DNA of 64,000 bases from Alkalimonas cellulosilytica (GTDB lineage Bacteria; Pseudomonadota; Gammaproteobacteria; Enterobacterales; Alteromonadaceae): positions 1 to 64,000 of the forward strand of contig NZ_JAUHLI010000011.1 in NCBI RefSeq assembly GCF_036325985.1. Reading direction: 5' to 3'. Of the stretch, positions 1 to 5,711 are shown in pieces (position 1 is the stretch's first letter; each line of letters opens with the position of its first letter). A program made the position numbers and the translations under genes. The notes below the pieces were generated by a model. That model searched no databases, was not told where the DNA came from, and worked only from the letters and a program-made list of their open reading frames with translations.

Positions 1-53
1 TTGACAACGAACTCTTTGTTTGATCCAGCGCAGTATTTTCTTCACAAAGTTGA

Positions 54-80
54 TTGAAAATTGACCAGCAATCCCTATAT
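54..80 (+). promoter_or_regulatory. Predicted heat-shock (sigma-32) promoter of the Hsp20 gene
   Basis: A TTGAAA box at 54-59 is followed after 13 nt by CCCTATAT at 73-80. This closely resembles the sigma-32 pattern (TTGAAA, 13-15 nt, CCCCATNT). It sits about 33 nt before the Hsp20 start codon, leaving a short leader with the AGGAGG site. Placement in front of a small heat-shock gene supports the reading. The call rests on pattern matching only. Confidence 0.6.
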
Positions 81-112
81 TGCATGTGATACAACCTGTA
101 ACAGGAGGGCGT

Positions 113-667
113 ATGAACTGGCAAAAATTGAATCCGTGGAACTGGTTTCAGCATGAAGATGCCGAGCAGTCGTCGGTTCCGGTACAGCGAACTCAAACTG
201 CGGAACCTTCGAATGCACCGCTGCATCCGATGCTGCAGTTTCATCAAGAGATGAACCGTTTGTTTGATGATGCCTTTAAACACTTTGGCACACCATCTTT
301 GTTTGGCAGCAGTCCGCTACTGGGCGGCAACGACTGGTTTAAACCCAGTCTGGACTTATCCGCCAGCGATCAGAACTACTGCATCCGGCTGGAAGTACCC
401 GGTTTGCAGGAGTCCGATCTGGCCATCGATCTGCAGGGTGATGTGCTGACCATCAAAGGCCAGATCAAGCAAGAGCAGGAAGACAAAGACCGGCACTTCT
501 ATCGCAGTGAACGCCGCTACGGCACCTTCCGCCGTACCCTGGCCCTGCCAGCCGATGCCGATAGCAACAGCATCGATGCCAGGCTAAAAGACGGCGTGCT
601 GAGCATTACCATGGCGCGCAAAGAAGGCAGTGCTGATGGGGTAAAGCAAATTCCGATTAATCGGTAA
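113..667 (+). CDS. Small heat-shock protein, Hsp20/alpha-crystallin family
   Basis: An ATP-independent holdase chaperone of 184 residues that would bind unfolding proteins in the cytoplasm. The N-terminal ~85 residues are low in conservation (MNWQKLNPWNWF at the start). The alpha-crystallin domain follows, with WFKPSLDLSASDQNYCIRLE, the GDVLTIKG strand and the RSERRYGTFRRTLALP stretch. The tail LKDGVLSITMARKE contains the usual dimer-interface strand. The ATG at 113 is preferred over an in-frame TTG at 80 because AGGAGG lies 4-5 nt upstream of it. A sigma-32-like promoter precedes it and a hairpin terminator follows, so it is probably transcribed alone on heat stress. Confidence 0.93.
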   Translation: MNWQKLNPWNWFQHEDAEQSSVPVQRTQTAEPSNAPLHPMLQFHQEMNRLFDDAFKHFGTPSLFGSSPLLGGNDWFKPSLDLSASDQNYCIRLEVPGLQESDLAIDLQGDVLTIKGQIKQEQEDKDRHFYRSERRYGTFRRTLALPADADSNSIDARLKDGVLSITMARKEGSADGVKQIPINR

Positions 668-675
668 ACACCCAT

Positions 676-715
676 ACAGAGACCGGCCTGTGTCTGGACG
701 GTCTCTGTCTATTTT
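676..715 (+). terminator. Rho-independent terminator after hsp20
   Basis: Perfect 10-bp inverted repeat ACAGAGACCG (676-685) and CGGTCTCTGT (699-708) with a 13-nt loop, followed by CTATTTT. It begins 9 nt after the Hsp20 stop codon and separates that gene from the toxin-antitoxin pair. Confidence 0.75.
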
Positions 716-795
716 GTGTGGTCATAATGAAGCTGCAGTTGAGCTACACTGATAGACACAGTATGCTCAGTTTTTTACAGCAGTGGAGTGGTGCA

Positions 796-1008
796 ATGTT
801 AAATATCCAGATCGATAATCCGGTACTGGAAGCCGATTTAAAGCGGGCCTTTGGAGACAATCCGCAATCTGTTGCCCGGGCTTTTGCCGAGTTTGTACAG
901 GCCAGAAAAATTAGTGACGATATCAAGGTGTCTGAGGCACAGTTAGCGCAAGGTCAGGGCATAGAGCTTGCCGATGTTTTTAACAATATCCGTGCCAAGT
1001 ATGAATAA
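796..1008 (+). CDS. Putative antitoxin of a type II toxin-antitoxin pair
   Basis: A 70-residue protein starting MLNIQIDNPVLEADLKRAFG. It is small and precedes, with an 8-nt overlap, a RelE/ParE-like toxin gene. The order antitoxin-toxin and the overlap are typical of type II modules, where the antitoxin neutralises the toxin by direct binding and autorepresses the promoter. The family resembles the short antitoxins annotated beside RelE/ParE toxins, but I see no clear ribbon-helix-helix or Phd signature. The ATG at 796 has GGAG about 8 nt upstream; a longer in-frame start at 718 or 727 is possible but would add a poorly conserved stretch. Role is inferred mainly from context. Confidence 0.65.
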   Translation: MLNIQIDNPVLEADLKRAFGDNPQSVARAFAEFVQARKISDDIKVSEAQLAQGQGIELADVFNNIRAKYE

Positions 1009-1288
1009 ACGAACCTTGGTATTTTCTCCCAGGGCCATGGAGCGTCTGACTCAAATCGCAGACTACCTTTCTGAACAAGGCTTGCCCAATGCCTTTGTCA
1101 TTGACTATCTGAATCAATTTGAGCTTTGGCTGCAAAAGGTACTGGTTCAGTTTCCAGACTCTGGAACCCCGATGCCAGAGCATGGCAAAAACATCCGGAA
1201 GATTTGCTATAAGCACTACAACTTTGTGTACCGTGTGACAAAGCAACACATTGAAATACTTACGGTGTATCGGGAAAACCTGCCTTAA
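1001..1288 (+). CDS. RelE/ParE-superfamily toxin
   Basis: A 95-residue basic protein of the RelE/ParE fold. Features visible: N-terminal LVFSPRAMERLTQIADYLSE (strand then helices), the central GTPMPEHGKNIRKI with the usual R before strand 2, and the C-terminal YNFVYRVTKQHIEILTVYRE, which matches the family ending (Y-x-Y-x-V, I-x-I-L-x-V-x-R). Members either cleave ribosome-bound mRNA (RelE) or inhibit gyrase (ParE); the sequence alone does not decide which. The ATG at 1001 overlaps the antitoxin stop region, so translation is probably coupled. Confidence 0.8.
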   Translation: MNKRTLVFSPRAMERLTQIADYLSEQGLPNAFVIDYLNQFELWLQKVLVQFPDSGTPMPEHGKNIRKICYKHYNFVYRVTKQHIEILTVYRENLP

Positions 1289-1397
1289 AATCAGTTCTAT
1301 CTCATGTCAGGCACCCTGCCTAATCCAAGCACTTGCATTTCCACCAGACTGCCGTAAAGTGGTTTTAGGAACACCAATGAGCAGCACAGGAGGTGGC

Positions 1398-2234
1398 ATG
1401 CACAAATCCGAGCAGCAAAGCCGGTTGCGTTTTATCGAGTTTATCTTGTACTGGGAAGGAAAAATTCAAAACAAACAGTTGGTGGCGCAGTTTGGCGTCA
1501 GCCGCCAACAAGCCTGGCAGGACTTACAGCGCTACGCCGAACGGGTGCCAGCAAACCTGCAAGCACTGCAGCAAAACAAACCGTACCAGGCAGCCGCCAA
1601 CCTGCAACCCACCTTGTTTACCCCCGACATCGATCATTATCTGCGCTGGGTGCAGCACCCCGCTTGTTTCGAGCAACCGGGCGAGGCTAAATCTAGCAAC
1701 AGTGCCACCCTGCAGCTACCGCCCCGTCAGGTCAGTGCCGGCCTGATCCGTGTACTGGTGCAGGCGCTACGCGAACAGCAACGGGTTGAAGTGGATTATG
1801 TGTCCCTGACCAACCCAGACCGCGAAGGCCGCATTATCAGCCCGCATACCCTAATCAACACCGGCCTGCGCTGGCACCTGCGTGGCTGGTGCGAGAAGCA
1901 CCGCGAGTACCGCGACTTTGTGCTCAGCCGTTTTCGTGGTGAAGCGGAGTTACTGGGCCCTGCCGAGAAAACCGGAGCTGACGATAGCGCCTGGCATACC
2001 GAAATCACCCTACAGCTGGTACCCGACCGCAGGCTCAGCCCCGAGCAACAAGCTGTGCTGGTGCACGACTACCAAATGCACAACGGCCAGTTGCAACTGA
2101 CCACCCGCGCCGCACTGGCGCAATACCTGCTGCAGCAAATGCAGGTGAACGTAAAAACGCTGGACGCCATCCCCGAAGCCCAGCAGCTGGAGCTTGCCAA
2201 CTTACATGACATAAAGCCCTGGCTATTCAGCTGA
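1398..2234 (+). CDS. WYL-domain transcriptional regulator, BrxR/CapW-like
   Basis: A 278-residue protein with three parts: an N-terminal winged helix (about residues 8-50, RLRFIEFILYWEGK, LVAQFGVSRQQAWQDLQRY), a WYL domain (about 120-190) and a C-terminal extension (WCX, about 200-278). The segment GLRWHLRGWCEKHREYRDFV followed by LSRFRG is characteristic of the BrxR/CapW group, dimeric repressors found at the head of BREX, CBASS and other defence operons. The ATG at 1398 is chosen because AGGAGG at 1388-1393 is well spaced; an upstream in-frame GTG/TTG extension would run into the toxin gene. It lies directly ahead of the AlbA_2/unknown/KilA-N genes and may repress them. Assignment to BrxR/CapW rather than generic WYL is an inference. 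Confidence 0.78.
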   Translation: MHKSEQQSRLRFIEFILYWEGKIQNKQLVAQFGVSRQQAWQDLQRYAERVPANLQALQQNKPYQAAANLQPTLFTPDIDHYLRWVQHPACFEQPGEAKSSNSATLQLPPRQVSAGLIRVLVQALREQQRVEVDYVSLTNPDREGRIISPHTLINTGLRWHLRGWCEKHREYRDFVLSRFRGEAELLGPAEKTGADDSAWHTEITLQLVPDRRLSPEQQAVLVHDYQMHNGQLQLTTRAALAQYLLQQMQVNVKTLDAIPEAQQLELANLHDIKPWLFS

Positions 2235-2240
2235 TTTATC

Positions 2241-2260
2241 CGGTTTTTATCACAGAACCG
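2241..2260. promoter_or_regulatory. Candidate operator: CGGTT-N10-AACCG inverted repeat
   Basis: Perfect 5-bp arms, CGGTT at 2241-2245 and AACCG at 2256-2260, spaced by 10 nt. It sits in the ~120-bp gap between the WYL regulator and the AlbA_2 gene. BrxR/CapW-type regulators bind inverted repeats with roughly one-turn spacing, so this is a plausible site, but 5-bp arms occur by chance and no second copy was found. Confidence 0.25.
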
Positions 2261-2337
2261 TTAAGTCAGTTTACGTGGGTTTCTGTACAGTGGTTGTGTT
2301 GGTTGGGGGAGGGGGTAGAGTGAAGGAGACTAAAATA

Positions 2338-2361
2338 ATGTGCTATGCGAGGAAGCTATGA
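2338..2361 (+). CDS. Possible 7-residue leader peptide overlapping the AlbA_2 gene start
   Basis: ATG at 2338 begins a tiny reading frame, MCYARKL, that stops at 2359-2361 and overlaps the ATG (2358) of the next gene as ATGA. It has the best ribosome binding site in the region (GAAGGAG at 2322-2328, 9 nt upstream), while the downstream ATG has only GAGGAAG inside this mini-gene. Either the peptide couples translation, or the main gene really starts at the in-frame GTG at 2340 using the same site. Confidence 0.35.
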   Translation: MCYARKL

Positions 2362-3758
2362 GCCCTGAACAGCCTCTCTGGCAAGAAATTCTGGGTGGTG
2401 AAAGCAAAACTCTGGAGCTAAAAGGGCAGTTGCCCAAGGGAAACCAGCTTGCTAAAACCCTGATTGCCTTTGCCAACAGCAGTGGTGGCAAGTTGGTGTT
2501 GGGGGTGAATGATCAGCGACAGATTGCAGGTGTCCAGACCGACGAGTTCGAACTGATGGACCAGATTGCGTCCATTGCGCATGATCAATGCCATCCCAGT
2601 CTGATGCCCACTATTTATCTGGAAACCCTGCAGGGAAAAACGCTGGTGGTGATTCAGGTTTATCGGGGCAGTCAGCTGCCCTATCACCTCAGGGCCAAAG
2701 GTCGCGATGCAGGCACCTATATTCGTCTGGGTGCAACCAACCGTCAGGCCAGTCTGGAAATGATTCACGAGCTGGAGCGCCAGCGTCTGCACCAGAGCTT
2801 TGATGAACAAACTGCCTGGGACGCCTCACTACAGACGCTAGAACTGGCTCCGTTACAGCGGGCTTTTGAACAAGCGGGCAAGCCCTTAAGCACCGCCAGG
2901 ATGCGTAGTTTGAAATTGATCCGAACCGAGCAGGGGCAGGATTATCCCAGCCATGGCCTGATGATCCTGTTGGGCCAGTACGAACAGGTGGAAATCAAGT
3001 GCAGTCGTTTTAAAGGCACCAACATGACAGTATTCCTGGATAAAAAGGAATACCGGGGTGATCTGTTTAGTCAACTGGAAGGCTCGGAAGCCTTCATCAA
3101 AAACCATCTGCATCTAAAGGCAGAAATCCATGGTCTGCAGCGTACCGAAACCTATGAAATTCCCATTCCGGCCATCCGGGAAGCGCTGGTCAATGCCGTG
3201 GTACACCGTGATTACAGCAACGCTGGACGGGACATCAAAGTGGGTATCTACGATGATATCGTCAACATCGTCTCCCCCGGTGGTTTGCCCAACGGCCTGA
3301 CTTTGGGTGATGCACTGGCCGGGCGTTCGGAAATCCGCAACAAAGTCATCGCCCGGGTTTTTAGGGAGCTGGGCTACATCGAGCAATGGGGGAGTGGTAT
3401 GGCCCGCATCCGCGATCTGTGCCAGCAGGCAGGTAGCGACGCCCCCACCTTCGCGGAAACTGGCGACTTTTTCGATATTGAGTTTCATCGTACGGAAGCT
3501 GCCGCAACGGGTGGCTCAATAGGTGGTGAAATAGGTGGTGAAATAGGTGGTGAAAAAGTAGTGCAAGCTAAACTCACCCATCGCCAGCAGGCTGTGTTGG
3601 CATTGATAGAGCAGAACCCACGCATGACCCATCAAGAGATGGCTGCTCAACTGGGTATTAACGCATCTGCGTTGCAAAAACACCTCAACAAATTGAAAGC
3701 AGCTGGTGCTATAGAGCGCATCGGCGGCACTCGTGGTTATTGGAAGGTAAATGTATGA
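2358..3758 (+). CDS. AlbA_2 (Schlafen-like) plus HATPase_c_4 putative DNA-binding protein with C-terminal winged helix
   Basis: A 466-residue protein. Residues ~1-130 form an AlbA_2/Schlafen-like domain (ESKTLELKGQ, FANSSGGKLVLGV, RDAGTYIRLGATNRQAS). Residues ~250-370 carry the HATPase_c_4 signature (IPIPAIREALVNAVVHRDYS, GSGMARIRDLC). A glycine-rich linker with three IGGE units follows, then a winged helix (~410-466, LTHRQQAVLALIEQNPRMTH). Such proteins are usually annotated as ATP-binding or transcriptional regulators and are frequent in defence islands; some Schlafen-like domains are nucleases. The biochemical role here is unknown. It overlaps the next gene by ATGA, so it is part of an operon with the unknown and probably the KilA-N genes. 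Start: ATG 2358, with GTG 2340 as the alternative. Confidence 0.8.
   Translation: MSPEQPLWQEILGGESKTLELKGQLPKGNQLAKTLIAFANSSGGKLVLGVNDQRQIAGVQTDEFELMDQIASIAHDQCHPSLMPTIYLETLQGKTLVVIQVYRGSQLPYHLRAKGRDAGTYIRLGATNRQASLEMIHELERQRLHQSFDEQTAWDASLQTLELAPLQRAFEQAGKPLSTARMRSLKLIRTEQGQDYPSHGLMILLGQYEQVEIKCSRFKGTNMTVFLDKKEYRGDLFSQLEGSEAFIKNHLHLKAEIHGLQRTETYEIPIPAIREALVNAVVHRDYSNAGRDIKVGIYDDIVNIVSPGGLPNGLTLGDALAGRSEIRNKVIARVFRELGYIEQWGSGMARIRDLCQQAGSDAPTFAETGDFFDIEFHRTEAAATGGSIGGEIGGEIGGEKVVQAKLTHRQQAVLALIEQNPRMTHQEMAAQLGINASALQKHLNKLKAAGAIERIGGTRGYWKVNV
3519..3554 (+). repeat. Three perfect tandem copies of ATAGGTGGTGAA
   Basis: A 12-bp unit occurs three times head to tail (3519-3530, 3531-3542, 3543-3554), preceded by a decayed relative. 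It encodes IGGE repeats in the linker between the ATPase-like and winged-helix domains of the AlbA_2 protein. In-frame 12-bp units can expand or contract by slippage without a frameshift, changing linker length. Confidence 0.9.
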
Positions 3759-4804
3759 GGAAGTCCATGCCGAAATCCGTCATTCAGGCTGCTGCCCGCA
3801 AAGCGCTGATAGCTGCTGATCCGGGCTACTACTCCTGGCCGGATGCTCAGCAGGAGCAGTTTCGCGCTACCATGGACAAACAGGTGCAAAACCGGGTGGA
3901 CGCCGTGTTACTCAAAGCACTGCTCGGTATCGACTGCACGCCAGATAATGCCAACGCAATCTGGCGTGATCTGCCATTATCAAAGCTTAACCTGCTGAAC
4001 TGGGCCAAGTTGCTGACGTGTGGTATTGGCGACTGCTATCTCTTTCTGAACGAGCCCATGGCCAAGAATACCAGTCTACTGGACTTTACCACCCTTTATG
4101 ATTACGACTACAACGATCACCTGTTTCAGGAGCAAGCCAACAAAGCGCAATTGCCGGATTATCAGCCGCGTGACTACTACGCCTTTCGTTTTGCCCGCTG
4201 GGCGCGGCTGATTATTGACGGCGACTTTCATTACGCCACCCTGTATTCCCTAGCCGGTTATTTAACCGATGCAATAGACGATCAAGGCAGTGATCGGATC
4301 CAAAGCCTAATCCCGCATGAGTATGTTGACGGCAAAAACCATGGCAAGGCAGAGCAGGGTGGTTTTCTCTGGGACATCGAAGTTCAGGCCAATGGGTTGG
4401 AAGCACAGCTGGATGAACTCAAACACCGCTGGCATCACTACCAGCAACAGCGCTGGCTGGAACTCAGCCAGGCCCACTGTCAGCAAGCCCCGGTCATGTA
4501 CTTCCAGCCGGTGGATCACTATGGCGATCCGCATCTCAACATTATTTTCAACAACGAAACAGCCCTGGAAAAAGTGCGCTGGCGTCACTTTCTGGCTGAT
4601 TGCAAAGCCTTGCAAGGGAACCGCGCTGGGCTCGACGAGCTGGCCGCGCAGGAACTGGCAAAAGCCGAACAATGGTTGCAGCAAACCCACCAGGACATTA
4701 TGGCTAACTTTGATCCCAAAGTGGTCAGGCTGAGGAAGAAGCGCAAAATCGTGATGGCGCCTGGGGCGTTGGATGATTTGTTGAAGGGGGATGAGGATGA
4801 ATAA
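3755..4804 (+). CDS. Protein of unknown family in the AlbA_2/KilA-N operon
   Basis: A 349-residue protein I do not recognise. It has no signal peptide or membrane segment. Visible features: a helical N-terminal part (VIQAAARKALIAADPGYYSW), a central hydrophobic-aromatic region (LLNWAKLLTCGIGDCYLFLN, YYAFRFARWARLIIDGDFHY), a long charged, Gln-rich likely helical or coiled stretch around residues 215-245, and a basic then acidic C-terminus (RLRKKRKIV, LLKGDEDE). The ATG at 3755 overlaps the previous stop (ATGA) and has GGAAGG 7 nt upstream; an in-frame TTG at 3740 is less likely. Only 17 nt separate it from the KilA-N gene. The tight linkage suggests it works with both neighbours. Function unknown. 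Confidence 0.85.
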   Translation: MRKSMPKSVIQAAARKALIAADPGYYSWPDAQQEQFRATMDKQVQNRVDAVLLKALLGIDCTPDNANAIWRDLPLSKLNLLNWAKLLTCGIGDCYLFLNEPMAKNTSLLDFTTLYDYDYNDHLFQEQANKAQLPDYQPRDYYAFRFARWARLIIDGDFHYATLYSLAGYLTDAIDDQGSDRIQSLIPHEYVDGKNHGKAEQGGFLWDIEVQANGLEAQLDELKHRWHHYQQQRWLELSQAHCQQAPVMYFQPVDHYGDPHLNIIFNNETALEKVRWRHFLADCKALQGNRAGLDELAAQELAKAEQWLQQTHQDIMANFDPKVVRLRKKRKIVMAPGALDDLLKGDEDE

Positions 4805-4821
4805 GTGCGGGAGTCATTTTG

Positions 4822-5661
4822 ATGACATTGGATAAGAACAATCGCAAGCTCGGAGTGTTTGATACAGCCAGCACGGTTGTGGGGCTGCTAGATCAAGATT
4901 ACATCTCATTGACCGATATGCTGAATGCTGAAGACAACGACTTTATTATTTCTGACTGGCTGAATAACCGCAATACGGTCGAGTTTCTGGGGATCTGGGA
5001 GTCTGTTCATAATCCAGATTTTAATGATAGCGAATTCGCCATCATTAAAAGTCAGGCGGGCTTGAACAGCTCCATAATTAGTGTGAAAGAATGGGTTGCC
5101 AAAACCGGCTCTATCGGCCTGATGACCAAGGCTGGCCGCAATGGCGGCACTTATGCCCATCCAGATCTTGCATTAGAATTCGCTAGCTGGTTAAGCCCAG
5201 TGTTTAAAATCTATTTTATGCAAGAGCTCCAACATCTGAAGAATGCTGAACAGCAGCAACTGGGCTGGGATACTCGCCGCTGCCTGGCAAAAATAAACTA
5301 TTGGTTGCACACCGATGCTATCAAAGAGAATTTGATCCCACCGGAACTCAGCTCCCGGCACGTCAATCAGGTATACGCTATGGAGGCAGACGTTCTGAAC
5401 ATGGCGTTATTCGGTATGTCCGCCAAACAATGGTGCAACGCAAACTCGGATAAGCAAGGCAATATCCGCGATGACGCCAATATCTCCCAACTGGTTTGCC
5501 TGACCAATCTCGAAAATCTCAGTGCTGTTTTTATCAATGAAGGGCGCTCACAAAGCGAGCGGCTGACCCGGCTAAACCAAATTGCGATAACGCAGATGAA
5601 CATTCTGGTGGCAGATCATCGGGCTGGGCGGTTAGAAAAAAGTGCGAAAAGTGATAGTTAA
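4822..5661 (+). CDS. KilA-N domain protein
   Basis: A 279-residue protein with an N-terminal KilA-N domain (about residues 10-135): DYISLTDMLNAED, WLNNRNTVEFLGIWE, KAGRNGGTYAHPDLALEFAS, WLSPVFKIYFMQEL. KilA-N is a DNA-binding fold found in large DNA viruses, phages and bacterial islands. The C-terminal half is helical and resembles the extension of chromosomal KilA-N proteins annotated next to ATP-binding proteins. The ATG at 4822 has GGGAG 8 nt upstream. It is the last gene of the putative AlbA_2 operon and ends 50 nt before cas3, so read-through into the cas operon is possible. Role in defence is an inference from position. Confidence 0.85.
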   Translation: MTLDKNNRKLGVFDTASTVVGLLDQDYISLTDMLNAEDNDFIISDWLNNRNTVEFLGIWESVHNPDFNDSEFAIIKSQAGLNSSIISVKEWVAKTGSIGLMTKAGRNGGTYAHPDLALEFASWLSPVFKIYFMQELQHLKNAEQQQLGWDTRRCLAKINYWLHTDAIKENLIPPELSSRHVNQVYAMEADVLNMALFGMSAKQWCNANSDKQGNIRDDANISQLVCLTNLENLSAVFINEGRSQSERLTRLNQIAITQMNILVADHRAGRLEKSAKSDS

Positions 5662-5711
5662 TCTCTGGGCTGGTTAGGTTGGCTCGATAAGTCAATATTG
5701 GAGAATTAAGA

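Noticed and set aside
5662..5711. Search for a terminator isolating the KilA-N gene from cas3
   Set aside because: No hairpin with a U-tract was found, so independence of the cas operon promoter could not be shown either way.
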